Source of the DNA: Rallus limicola
Taxonomy: Eukaryota; Chordata; Aves; Gruiformes; Rallidae
Assembly: GCA_022605955.1 (NCBI GenBank)
Contig: JAKCOZ010000018.1
Coordinates: forward strand, 7,820,001 to 7,884,000
Direction: 5' to 3'
DNA length: 64,000 bases
This document shows, one piece after another, positions 23,551 to 35,400 of this stretch. The translations under genes and the position numbers were made by a program. The notes below the pieces were generated by a model. It did no database searches, was not told where the DNA came from, and saw nothing but the letters and a program-made list of their open reading frames with translations. How positions within the stretch are numbered: the first letter of the stretch is position 1; the number at the start of each line of letters is the position of its first letter.

Positions 23551-23900
23551 CTGCCGTTAAACAAACCCTATAATTAGAAACCAGGTTTCCTAAATGAAAT
23601 GAAAAATGTAACGTTAGCCTCTGTTTGTTCGCTGGATGCTGCTCTCTTGTTCCATGACCCAGAGGGGTCATGCCCTGTGGTTTCTGAGAAGCCTTAATAA
23701 GGTAATGTTTAGGAGGTTACTATCTTTACAACTCTTGTCTTATTACAACTCCATAAGAAAAACATTTGGGGCAAAGCAGGATTCTTCGGAGCGGGTTTGT
23801 TTTTGTTACTCCTCTGCTAAGATGCTGCCCAGTGATCCCTCCCCGCAGCAGATTCGGTTTCAGTATCTCCACAAAAGCTTTGTTTCATTTTCCCCCCCCC
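23551..23900. promoter_or_regulatory. AT-rich island with palindromic nuclear-receptor-type site and CArG-like site
   Basis: This 350-base block is much richer in A/T than its flanks and is not a repeat I can name, the profile of a conserved enhancer. It contains a perfect palindrome at 23,653-23,672, made of two GGGTCA half-sites facing outward with a 4-base spacer, and CCTTAATAAGG at 23,692-23,702, a CArG box with one extra A/T base. No coding potential is seen. Confidence 0.4.
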
Positions 23901-25842
23901 AGCCCCTCGCTGTCCTGCAGCCCCTCCACTGGGCATGAGGGCCTTGGTGGTCCTGGGTGGCCAGGACAGCCCCACTCCCATCCCAGGCAGGTGGTGAGGG
24001 AGACGGCTGGCTGCCAACGGTGTGTGGAGCGAGGCCACAGGGCACTGGTGGCGGGGGAGCCCCTGGGCAGGCTCTGTGGGGTGTCTCTCACCTCCCGGAG
24101 AGCCCAGGGAGCAGCAAGAGAAACCCCGCTGCCACAAGCCCTGCTAACATCCCAACCCACTGAATTTACAGCCTCTTCATCTTCCCAGGAACAGGATGCT
24201 TGGGGGCAGGTGGGTGTTCTCAGCCTAGATACTACTGCCTCGCGTGCCCTCGTGCATGTGCTGCCTTCGCTGCAGGGGCAGGGCGCTGTGATTAACGGGC
24301 TGGGGCAGCTCTGAAGGTGACCTTCAGGAGTGGGCTCTGCTGCTGTAAATCCCTTCCCTCCACAGAGTGCTGGAACAGCAGTGTAAAGGAGCAGGGGATG
24401 GGGACCAGAGCAAGAAACTTTCAGCCCTGACTTCAAACCACCAGTTCCCACCTGGCGATGACTCCCCAGGAGCTCGGGGGTGCTGGCATGAGCTGCAGTG
24501 GCATGTGCCCAGGGCTGTGGGGAGGAAAGGTTTGACTCGAGCGTGACCCACCAGGGCAGACGTCATTGCCACCACCAAGCTTTCCATTTACCTCCCCCCC
24601 ATCTGCCTTGCCCTGGGAAACTGGGAGTTTGGATGCCTGCCTGCAAGCGAAAGCCACTGAGCCCTAAAAATAAGAGTTTTTCTCCTTCCAGACCTGGAGG
24701 GCATTGCTGCCCTGGAAACACAGACCTCGGAGTGCCTTGCAGGGAGAACAGTGGGGATGGCTCCAGGCTGGTCCATGTGCCCTGCATGGGGCTGGAGGGC
24801 CAGCCCTTCCTGCGGCCAGGAGCTGGATGCAAAGGGCATCCTGGCAGGACCTTTACAATCCAACACAAAATGCAGCTACCCCTCCAGGGTGCTCAGGGGC
24901 TGGTGTCTGACCGCCGTGTTTGCTGGCTTAAGCTGTGGGGGAAAGCAAAACTGAGTTATTTGGAAACTCAGCATTGCCCACCCATGCTCTGCGCTGGTGG
25001 GCAGTGGAGCACAGCCAGTCTGGGCTAGGTCCAGGAGTCCAAAGGGCTTGGGAAGTCAGGAGGGGAAGCACAGGGGCCATGGAGAGAGCAGGGTGTGGGA
25101 CCAGGTGCCCATCAGGCTTGGCAAGCTGAGGGGACCCGTGCCCAGGTGCTGCCTCTCTGCCTTGTTCTGTCCTACAGGGAGCTGGGGCTGCCCCACACAG
25201 AGCACCCAGGGGGTCCTGCTGGGACGAGGGTCTGACGCTTCACAAGGTCCACCTGTCCCCCCCACTGCAGCCAGCTGAACATGAGCAGGGAGCCACCCTG
25301 GTCTGCAGCGCACCGGGCGCTGTGCTGTGCCGGCGGAAGGAAGCGGGTGTTTCCAGCACGGGGAACGGGAGAGCAGGCTTTTTCCATCAGGTGCTCTGTC
25401 TCCAGGAGCAGAAGGCAAAAGAAAACAAAAGGCAGGAGAGGAGCGGGGCAGGAGGAACCTGCGTGTCTGGATCCTGTAACCAGTGACGTGCTGTAAACGT
25501 TGGGCGGCTGATGGATGCGCCGGCGGGGCTGTGGCAGGATGTGCCGGACGCGCAGCCTCCCTCCCACCCCGCCATCCCGGCGCTGCCGGCAGCCGCTCTG
25601 CCGATGCCTCTGGCCCCTCGTAAGCCTCTTGCCCGGGGGGGTGGCCAGGCTGGGGTGTTGCTGGCCCAGCAGCCCCCGGCCCCAAAGGATAACCTAGCTC
25701 AGCTCTGCTCCCAGTGCCGAAGCCAGGCCGTTACCTCGCATGTGTGATCCAAAGGGCGCGATTTACGGGCAGCGGGAGCATCACCCCGCTCCCCACCAGA
25801 GGCGGCAGAAGAAGGGCCGCCAAGGCAGCCGGATGAGGGCTA

Positions 25843-25850
25843 TGTAAACA
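25843..25850 (+). promoter_or_regulatory. Forkhead-type site
   Basis: TGTAAACA is the core FOX consensus. A TCF-like CCTTTGATG follows at 25,858-25,866. Motif evidence only. Confidence 0.3.
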
Positions 25851-27449
25851 CAACTGTCCTTTGATGCAGAACCCAGGCACGACAAGGCCCTGGGCTGCCG
25901 ACAGCTCCTCCAGCCCCTTGCGCGGCCGCGAGTCACCCAGCAGTCACCAGCACCTCGGCACCTCGGGGCGGCTCTGCAGCTGCAGCGCCCGTGTAAGGCT
26001 ATGCCTCTTCCCTCCCATGGGAAAACCCTTCCCAGCTAGGGTGGGGACTCTGAGGACATCATGGGGACACAGGAGGGGAACGACCCCCCATCTTGTGTGG
26101 ATGGATGCCTGGAGGAGGGCACCAACCCCACTTGATGCCAGCAATAAATTCCTGGCCAGGCTGTGGCTCCCTGTTTGTGCCATGGCAGGAACTGGCAGAA
26201 TTAAGCACTTTTTGTTTTTCCCTTTTTGAGAACGGGGAGTTTTAATTCCCACCAAACAATGTTCTTTTTCCAACAAGCTTAAAATAAGCCTTTTTGGCCC
26301 GGGTGTCTCTGGAGCCACTCTTGTGCAAATATGGATGTGAGCACCGTGCCGCCAGCTTGGCTGGGTGCTACCTGCTAGGGCTGGTGGAGAGAACCAGGAG
26401 GGCCCCATGTGAGCCCCCCACACTGATGTCTCTGGCCTCAGCTCTCCTCCCTGGCACGGCGCGGGGCTGGGCTTGGCGAGGACAGTTTGTAGAACACGCT
26501 TATGTTTGATGAGTGGAAAATGTTGCTCATGCAGAGATAGGAGGTGCCATGACTGTGATGGAGCCTCCCGCCGGCCTCAGCCACCTTCCCCTCGGGTGGG
26601 TGTGTGCTCAGGTGTGCTGGGGCCTTGTGACCCCCATGAGAGTCCATGTGTGGGAGCAGCTCAGTGCCCAGAGACGTGGCCATGCCCTGCAGTGTGGCAC
26701 CAGCAGTGATGCACCGCATGCCAATGGCTCCCATTCCCGGGACATCCCGTCTTGTGAAGAAAGGGCAAAACCCTATTTTCTACCAGTGTGTGAACTCTGG
26801 CCTGATTGCCCCCATTCCCTTCCATGCAGCCAGCGTTGTGTCTCTGCCACATGCTCCCTGGCCAGTGCATCCCTTGTGCCCATCACGGCATGGCATGGCC
26901 ACCCTGTGTCCTGTTGCTCCGGGTGCTCAGGCTTGGCTAGGGGGGACAGCAGTGAGTTCTGTGATGGTTACCCTGAGAAATTTGTACCTGGGTTTACTCT
27001 GGGCAGTCAGAGCCTGTCTTCATGGACCCTCCTGCCCTGTTTGGGAGCCTGTTCCCACTCTCCGGGCTCTGCTTTCTGCCCTAGTTTCCCATGGTACTGA
27101 GACAATGTGGTGGGGAGGAATTAACGATGAGAACATAAATGAAACCCAAAAGCACGTCCCCTCTTCCCTCTGGGTGATGCACTCCCAGGAGCTGGGGGCG
27201 GGGGTGTTCCAGCCCTTCCTAGCCACTCGCTACCTCATGTGCCTCTTCAGGGCTGACCCCAAGCGCACCCCTCTGCCATGGGGGCGGCACCATGGCGGGC
27301 ATGGGCACACAGAGCCTGCCGGCTGCCCCATCCCAGCTGGGAAGGCAGGGGCTGGCCATGACCCAGCCACCCGCACACCCCAGCCCCTTCCCTCGCACGA
27401 AGCCAGTGGGGAAAAGACGCCCGCGCCCTCCCCCGCCTCCCCCAGCTTA

Positions 27450-27500
27450 TCAAATTTGGCCATGTCTGAAAAGCCCTGGTTTCCTTTTCACCAAAAAAGA
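27450..27500. promoter_or_regulatory. Pair of CArG-like sites
   Basis: TCAAATTTGG (27,450-27,459) and CCAAAAAAGA (27,491-27,500) are each one base from the CC(A/T)6GG rule and begin 41 bases apart, near four helical turns. Paired degenerate CArG boxes are typical of smooth-muscle gene promoters. They lie 2 kb upstream of IL17B and could serve either IL17B or a distal CARMN promoter. Confidence 0.35.
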
Positions 27501-28360
27501 TCAAAACTGGGTAATTGGCTGCCGGCGCAGATGCCTCTGAGCCTCTCTCATGTGTAAACAGCATTGCCAAGTGCTGACACAACGCAGGCGGCTGCGGCAC
27601 ATGCAGGCGGCCGGCACCCTCTGGGCGCCCCAGGCCCGGGGCTGCTCACTGGCCCTTCTTGGGGGATCTCAGAGGAGGAATGAAATTGCTGGTGTGACAT
27701 TGCAGGGGCTGGCTCAGCACCCCAGGTGGGCCGGAGAGATGGGTGCTGCCATACCACCCATTACAGCACAGGCAGGTGGCTACAAGGCCACCAGGTCCCC
27801 AAGGTGACAAAAGGGACATACTGTGCTCAGTGCGCAGCACCACACCTCACCCAAAAGCACGGCAAAGCCCCCAGCGTGCTGTGCCAGGGCTGGCCTTGGG
27901 GCTGGGGTCCCCCAAGGTGGGAGTAGTCGGGCTGTGTTCCCTGCTGCTCCTGGCCACTGTGGGGCTGGGAGGAGAGGGACAGCATGAGTTGGAGGTGCAG
28001 GGAGTTTTACCCTATCTGCAGGGTTTACTAAAGGCCCAGTTCATGGATTGGGGAAGGAGGTGGAAAATTTCCCACCACCTTACAAAGCACAGGGACCTTC
28101 ATCCCCCTGGGGATGTACAGTGAGCTGGGGGGCAGAGGGAAACTCAACAGCTAGTGCTGCCACAAAAGCTGGTGGTGCCCGGTAGGGAGTGGGATGAACT
28201 GGGAGGCATAAAACACCAGAGAGATGTGGGGCAGCCTGCCAGCACCGCCCAGCTGGGGCAGCATCCCCAACGATGTAAAGGGCCCCTCCAAAGGGCAGAC
28301 AGACCCTGCTGTCCCTCAGCGTGGGGGACAACACTGGGTCGCGGCCGGCTTGGGGATGGC

Positions 28361-28440
28361 AAGGGAGGAGGGGTGCAGGAGGGACGGAGAGGAGGAGGGA
28401 TGCAGGAGGGAAGCTGCGTAGGAGGGATGCAGAGGGAAGG
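28361..28440 (+). repeat. Degenerate GGAGGGATGCA repeat
   Basis: Purine-rich stretch in which GGAGGGATGCAG-type units recur three to four times with drift. No function is suggested. Confidence 0.6.
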
Positions 28441-29469
28441 GCTGGCGGTGCGGTTGGGCGGAGGACAGCACCATCGTGTGGCACAGAGGCTGCCAGGCCG
28501 CGGGGACAGGGACACCCGAAGGCTGGCGGGTGAGGGGCTGCAATGCCGGGCTGCTGCCACCCCCGGCCCAGGCCCGAGGCCAACCTCCTTCCGAGAGAGG
28601 CTCCCTCTCACCCGTCCCTGGAAAGGGGCATCACAGCCGGCATCTTCCTTGCCTCAGTTTCCCACACCGCAGAATCCTGCATCCTGCATCCCAATGCTGG
28701 GCCCCGGGAAGCCAGAGCAGCACGGCATAGGGAGGGGCAGCACCACACCACTAACGCCCCCATCCTGCAGCCCTGGGGCCCAGCCCCAAGACCAGCTGTG
28801 AGCAGGGCTGGTGTGTGTCCCCACTGCCAAGGATTGGGGACAGGTTTGAAGACAGCATGAGAGGAAGAATTTGGGGACAGGCAGACCAGGGAAGCAGGAA
28901 GTGATGGGTGCTGTTTGGCCCACTGCTGAGATGACTCTGGTGGCTCCTGGGGACAGCGGAGCTGGTAGTGGCACATGGATGATGGCAGGCTTTAGTTGTT
29001 CCTGCAGGGACAGCAGGACAGCCCCAGGCTACCTGGATACCTTGCTGCCAGCACAGGGGACAGCCATCCCCATTCCTCTGGCAAACATCTGCTCCCCAGT
29101 CCCCCCAGCCAAGTCACCCCTGGCCCTTGCAGCGCTGTGACCATGCTGGTGGCCCCACTGAAGCCCAAACCCTCTCCCCAGGCCAGGCTATTGCCCAGTG
29201 AGCCCCTCTGGGCTTCCTGGTCCTGAGAGGACCCGCCACCATCCACAGCCAGAGCCAGTGCCCGGGGAGGCGGATGGTGGCTGCGTCCCAGACCACGCTG
29301 GCCCCACGCTGGCCCCCTGCCCTGCCGGCGTGGAGGCTCGCTGGCACCTTGGGGACCGGACACACCTCCGGCAGAGTGGAGCTGGGGGCTGGGGCTTTCC
29401 CTTTTTAGCTCCCCAGCTCACCAGTGCCAGCCGCACTGCAGGACAGCAGCCGGCAGCCCCTCTGCGGCG

Positions 29470-31219
29470 ATGGAGAGGGCTCCAAACCTGGTAGGTGACT
29501 GCCTGGCGGGTCAGGGCTTGCTCCTCATTTTCCTTCTTTAATATAATTATTTGCAGGCTTGTTTATGGATGACTTACCTGGGTTTGTTTGCTTTGGAGAT
29601 GCGTGCTCTGGGCTGCCAGGCCCAACACTCCCACACCTGGCACGGCTGGGATGCAGCCGCCTCAGAGAGCAAAAGCCACGATGATCTGAGCGGCATCAGA
29701 TGGGGAAAAGAGCCCCGTCCCAGCCCTCTCTGCCCCAGAGCACCACACGCCTACGGGAACTGCTGCGGGGCGGCAGGAAGGGCTGCGGGACAGGCATGGC
29801 TGCAGGACAGACGGACAGACGGCGGGCAGGGCTGCAGGGACATGAATAGCAAGGAGCAGGACTACAGAAAGCAACTTTGTTCACTGCTGGGCAGCCTGCC
29901 GGGTGCCAGCACACCGGAGCTCGGCCCTGTGAGGCTGCAGGGAGAAGGAAAGGAAAAAGCATCTTTCTTTTCTCTCTCACCGTCCCAGAGCACAAGAGGG
30001 AGGGAGAGGAGGGTTTGGATAAAGATCCCATTCTTGGCTGTCTCATCTCTAAAGCTCCTTTTAAAGCGGAGGCTGCCCAGGTACAGCCCCAGCTGAGGGT
30101 GTACCCATCCCTCCCAGCGCACAGCTGCCTGGGGTGGGCAGGGAAGGGACAGGGATCAGCTTGGGCAGCACAGGCAGGGGCACTTTGGGCAACGCAGGTT
30201 GAGAGCTGCAGCCAGGGCGAGGGGCTTTGCGGCCACACGCATCAGCCATGGCTTGGGTGAGGGGCTCACCACGACCATGTGCCCAACCCTGCTGCGAATT
30301 GCCCACCTGTGCTCCTGCATGTGCACCCACAGGCCTGCATTTGCCTTTGGGGGGCTGTACATACCACCCCAAAGTCAGTGTGGTCCTGCCATCACCAGTG
30401 ATTCCTGGGAGGGGGGAGAGCTCCCCTTCCACACCAGCCCTTCCACACCATCCTACTTCCTCCTCAGCTTCTCCTCTGCATCTTCACCTTTGCCATGGTC
30501 CTGGTCCCTGAAGCAAAGGACCAAGGCAAGGCGGCGAAGGGCAGGAGAAGGGGCCTGGCACGGCCCTCCACAGCCACCCCTGCCCTTGCCTGGACCCCAG
30601 ATGACCCCTACACCACCGTGGCAGACTATGAGCGCAGCATCCAGGATGTGGTTCGCCAGCTGAGGAACAGCTCTGAGCCAGGTGACACCAAGTGTCAGGT
30701 CAACTTGAGGCTTTGGAAGTCCAACCGGAGGAGCTTGTCCCCCTGGGCCTACAGGTGAGCTCGGGACAGGGACCTAGGGGACATGCATGGTGGCTCCAGC
30801 CACGGCTCCAGCATCATGTGGCTGCAGCAGCTGATGGGGGGTGCAGTGCAATTCGATACCCCATTTCACCCTGCGGAGGCGCTGCCCTGCCCATCCCCAC
30901 CCACCCACTGCCCCTGTGTCACTGTCTCTCTAGTCTCTTCTTGCTTTCCCTCTCCTCCAGCATAAACCATGATGCAACGCGGATCCCAGCAGACATCCCT
31001 GAGGCCCGATGCCTCTGTACCGGTTGCATCAACCCCTTCACGATGCAGGAGGACCGCACCATGGCCAGCATCCCTATCTACAGCCGGCTGCCCGTCCGCC
31101 GGCTGCTCTGCCAGGTCCCAGGAGAGGTGGGGCACAAGCCTGCTGGGAAGAAGAAGTGTCACAAGAAGTACCAGATGGTCATGGAGACCATCGCTGTGGG
31201 CTGCACCTGCATCTTCTGA
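29470..31219 (+). CDS. IL17B: Interleukin-17B, three coding exons
   Basis: Secreted dimeric cytokine of the IL-17 family, known to bind IL-17RB. Coding exons: 29470-29490, 30468-30754 and 30961-31219; joined they give 188 aa (human 180). Exon 1 carries only seven codons ending before GTAGGT, as in mammals. Exon 2 opens with the hydrophobic core of the signal peptide, then a basic linker and residues ending in SLSPWAY; it contains an N-glycosylation site (NSS) after RQLR. Exon 3 holds the diagnostic INPFTMQED and terminal METIAVGCTCIF. Cysteines TKC, RCLCTGC, LLC and GCTC match the IL-17 cystine-knot pattern. The loop before METIAV is longer and more basic than in mammals. The phases fit (0 then 2). 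The ATG at 30,495 is internal to the signal peptide and is not the start. Confidence 0.95.
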
Positions 31220-31765
31220 GGCTTGCAAAGCTAATCCCTGCAGCTACCCGTGGGCATCTAACCAGCTTGCTCTTGTTTCCTGAGCTTGCCCATCCCTCTG
31301 GGAGAGAGTGACCTGGCTGAGCATCAGGGTGAGAAGAGCTCCTGTGCAAGGCCATGGTAGCTCCAAGAGCTTCCCGAAATTCCCCTGCAGAGCCCAAGCA
31401 GCCACTTTGAGGATAGCCAGCCTGGGGCAGCCCCTGCAGATCACCCCGCTATAGAGTTCTGCAGCCGGCCTCCACCCCAGCCCTCTCACTTCCAGCAAGG
31501 ACCTCAGCAGGGTGGGCTAGGGGAGAGAGGGAGGCAGCTGCCCCCAGTCGCTCCAGCTGGGAAGGGTCAGGCCTCCTCGCTGCCCAAAGTCCCCATTTGC
31601 CTTCGTTTGCTCCATCCGTGCAAAAGCTCTGTGAGGGCCCAGCCCTTCCCTGCCCACCTCTGGGTTCCTTAGCGCTGGGCCCAGCAGCCCAGGGAGCAGG
31701 GCACGGGCAGGACAGCGGCTCGGGCAGCTGCTGAGGTCTCCAATAAAGCGCACCGCTGACCCCCG
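31220..31765 (+). other. IL17B: IL17B 3' UTR with poly(A) signal
   Basis: The stop codon ends at 31,219. A canonical AATAAA at 31,742-31,747 predicts an mRNA end near 31,765. Another AATAAA on the same strand at 32,412-32,417 could serve as a distal site; it would overlap the PCYOX1L 3' UTR. Confidence 0.65.
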
Positions 31766-32471
31766 TCTGAGCTGCCCCCCGCCTTGGTCTGTCACACTAC
31801 CCCTCTGCCCTGCCCCCCCAGGGGTGGGGGCTGCCCAGCCTTCTCCCAGCGAGGCTCCTCTGCCCCCTAAACTGCAGCCAATGCCAGGCTCCGGGAGCCC
31901 TGGATGTTTCCCTGGAAATAGGGAGCACCTGGCAACCAGGACCTGGGACAGCCCACCCTGCATGCCCATCCCCAGGGTGCCAGGCCGGTGCCTGGGGCTA
32001 GGCTCGATGCACACACAGCCCAGGAGAGGCCAGGGGACCTCCTGCCCTGGCTGGGACCAGCCCTGCCACCGGGTTTCCTGGGGACAAGGCAAAGCAGGAG
32101 CCAGGCAGCTCACTGGGGAGCAGGACCCTGCTTGTGCCCAGGGCCAGCACACATTTGCTGCTGACACCAGCCAGCCTCATCCCTGAAAACTCCCTGAGGT
32201 CCCTCCAGAAACCAGATGTGCTGCAAGCTTTTTTCTACAGGAAGAGGCAGAGGGTCCTCCCAGTAGAGCCTGGGGAGGGCAAACAGGGAAACTGAGGCAC
32301 GCGGCAACACTGGGCAGAGACTGTATTCCTGAAGGCAAATCACGTTCAAGTTGTTTGGGATACAGCCTGTCCCTTCTCCCCCAGCCCCAAACCCCCTGAT
32401 GTCCCCAAGGCAATAAATACTCCCCAGACTACTGCACACAGAAGCTTGCAGCCCACCGCTTCCCCCGGGCA
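31766..32471. other. Convergent 3' intergenic / PCYOX1L 3' UTR
   Basis: No coding sequence is seen. On the minus strand no AATAAA or ATTAAA follows the PCYOX1L stop within this stretch; the best candidate is the variant AATACA at 32,327-32,322, which would give a 3' UTR of about 160 bases. Confidence 0.4.
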
Positions 32472-35400
32472 TCACAGCTCAGTCTTCACCTTGTGCATCA
32501 AGTCCTTCTGGTCGATTTTCTCCAGGTCCTGATGCCAGCGGTTGTAAGCCAGCAGGGCCACATTTTTGGCTGCCACTGCTATCATCTCCATGGAGCTGGC
32601 CACCCACTCCACACCGCTGAGGTAGAAGAGGTTTTCATGGAGCACGATGGGCGGGAGGGACTTGGCAGCATCATAGTGGGGATACGTCTGCCACTCTGTC
32701 ACCTGCACTGAGTAGTAGGACCTGAAGAGGGTCTTCAGCTGCTGCTTGTCCAGCGGCTGCTGGGAGAGGACACGCCACACTGCGGCCTCCTGGGGCTGCT
32801 TGCGACGGAAAGCTGCTGAGATGTTGACAGGGCAGATGTTGTCCATGGCGTTGAAGAAGAGGTTGGGGGTGTCGGTGGTGAGGATGCTGGCAAAGGGGAA
32901 GAGCTTGGGGTCGGGGAAGCCGAAGTAGGAGGAGTTGAGGTAGCCGTGCACCACAGAGGTGACAGAGGGCTGGAAGGCTCCGGGGAAGTCAGCAATGGGA
33001 GGCTCAAAGTTCTCGAAGGTGAAGTTGCTCCTGCTGGGGTGCAGGGGTGTTGTCACCACCACCATGTCGTAGAAAGCTGAACCCTGGCCTTCACTGCCCT
33101 CATAGTGCACCTGGTACAGGGCTCGCCCTTCTAAAAAGAGATGGTGGACAGTTAGGAGTAGCCCTGAGCCCCAGGTTGTATTGCCTAAGCCCTCTAAGCC
33201 TTCATTTCCTGGTTTTCCAGTACACACCGATGCTGGGCCCTCATCCACTTGATGTTTGTGGATAAGTTGCTGATGCTTTAGGGCAGCAGCAGAACATTTT
33301 ATCAAGCCTCTGGAAGAAAGTTTCCAGAGAAGCCAAACCCAGAGGTGCAAGGAGGACTGTGGTGGCACAGTACACTTGCCAAACCCCAGCTATCCAGCCC
33401 TTCACTGTGATGGGCAACAAGCCTGCAACAGGGATGAGACCTGAAGGACCTCAGGAAGGAGGGAGGGGAGGCCCAAGGCCAAGGTGTGTATCAAAGGGCC
33501 CCTAGCTGATCACATGTGGGGGGAGGTGGATGCATCGCCAGGTCTTTGCCCAAATACTTTGCCAAGACCAAGAAACTTTCCAGCCTCCCAGTGCTCCCTC
33601 CCTGACCCAGCATACCCACGCTGCCACCACCCACACCCACCCAGGCAGCACCCAGAGCAGACCCCATGTACAGGCTCACCTGAGCTATGCAGAGAGACGC
33701 CCGTCACCCTGGCTGGGATGATGTTGGCTTTGGTCAGTTTCAGCAGACCTGTACACACCAGCTTGTTGCCTCCTTCCACTGCCCAGGTACTGCCCTGGGC
33801 CCCCGCCAGCGACATGGCTCCTGGGGAGAGGAAGAGGAGGGTGGCTCAGGGAGTAGACATGGGTAATCACACCACACAGGGAGGAGAGGGAGCCCCTGGT
33901 TTCACCTGCAAAGGCGGGCACCAGCACCGACTGCCCGTAACTGGAGCGCAGGACCGCTGCGATGACATCATCCACGAAGCGCTGCGTGACGCCCACCTCC
34001 AGCAAGGACTCGGCCACTGAGCGCTGTGTCATGTTGATGAAGGCATCACCCCCCAGCGAGCGCAGCAGCTCCTCCAGGCTGGAGAAGGCATAGCCGTGTG
34101 CCTGGTACTTGTAGATTCTGGAGGGGACAGAGACACAGGGCACACAGCGATGCCCTGGTGCCACAGAAGACCCCCTGCATCCCCCCAGGCCTGTGGGCTC
34201 TCCTACCTCATGAACTTTTCCATCACCTCCTCCACCCACATCTGCAGGCGCAGGAAGCTGATGCCATAGTGCCACCAGAGCCGGAAGAGGTTCAGCAGGT
34301 ACCAGTCTGTCTCCTCCAGGATGAAGTGCTCCCCGCTGAATATGGCACTCTTCCCTGCCACCTCACGCCGGTGCTTGAGGCCTGCCAGGAGCAAAGGGGC
34401 CATAGCCCCACTGTGCTCACACACCTCCCTGGGACTAGAGGTGCTGGGCAAGGCCAGTGCCAAACACTGCCGAGGTGGGAATGTGGGCAAAGAGGGTGTT
34501 GGAGGAGAAAAGGGCATGCAAGGTCCAGGGCACTGGGACCCCAGCCAGACTGTATGTGCTGGGGGGACATCCTATAGAGTTGACGTGCTGCTGGCTGGGA
34601 CAAACTGGTGGGAATCTGTAATCTCCCTCCCACGCACTAACTCCACCAGTACCCCTTGCATTAATAGGCTTCAGGGCTGCCTCTTTCCCCTTCTCTTCCA
34701 GGGCACAGTGACAGCGAGGGGGGTCACCGCATGCCCCGGGTTCCAAGGTGCGCTGGACACAGGCGTCCCCATCACCCTAAGGTGCAGCTCCCCAGCTTTG
34801 GGAGGGAGGCCATGCAAGCGCTGGGGTCCCCATGCTCACCCAGGATCTTGACGAAGTCCTGCATGTGGAGGCTGAGGGCGTGGATGGAGGCTCCCCTGCT
34901 CTCGTACTGCTGCTTGTTCACCGTGACGGTGGCCAGCCGCCCGCCCACCCCCGCCGGCTCGTACACATCCAGCTGCACCTGCGGCCCGAAGTGCTGCTGC
35001 AGAAAGTAGGCGACGGCCGAGCCGCCCAGCCCGGCGCCCACCACGGCTGCCGGCAGAGAGGGGCCAGGGCGGCCGAATCAGCAGCGTACCCCCGGAGCCT
35101 GGGAAGGAGCCGCTGCCCCCCGCCCGGTCCCCTGCTTTCCCCACGCGGGGAGTGGGGGGGGAGGGACGGCAAGGGGCCAGCCCTGCGTGCGAGGATGCCG
35201 CGGGGAGGCGGCGGGGATGCTCCGCGGGGAGGCGGCGGGGATGCTCCGATGCTCTCCGCGGCACGCCCTACTTCCGCCGCGGAGGGGTGCCCGAGCTCCC
35301 CGCGGGGCCCCTATCCCACCCCCGGAGACAGGCAGGAACCCGGGTGCTGCCGGTACCCGGGATGCGTGTGTGTTGTACCCCCCCAAACCCGTATGCTCCC

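Larger units (their letters stand above)
23901..29469. other. Noncoding region 5' of IL17B
   Basis: No exons are recognised. AT-rich patches at 26.20-26.30 and 27.44-27.53 kb and a FOX-type motif at 25.84 kb are the only distinctive elements. A purine-rich degenerate repeat lies at 28,361-28,440. The promoter of IL17B should be in the last few hundred bases, but no TATA box or CpG island marks it. Confidence 0.45.

Noticed and set aside
26646..27557. 303-codon plus-strand open frame
   Set aside because: No family resemblance; crosses candidate CArG-like sites and shows no exon-like boundaries.
30495..30758. ATG at 30,495 as the IL17B start
   Set aside because: The codons just upstream in frame encode the hydrophobic signal-peptide core after a good splice acceptor, and a matching first exon exists at 29,470-29,490.
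33131..33368. Extension of the PCYOX1L last exon to an upstream ATG at 33,368
   Set aside because: A clear acceptor (TTTTTAG) at 33,131 joins in phase with exon 5; the upstream codons have no counterpart in the family.
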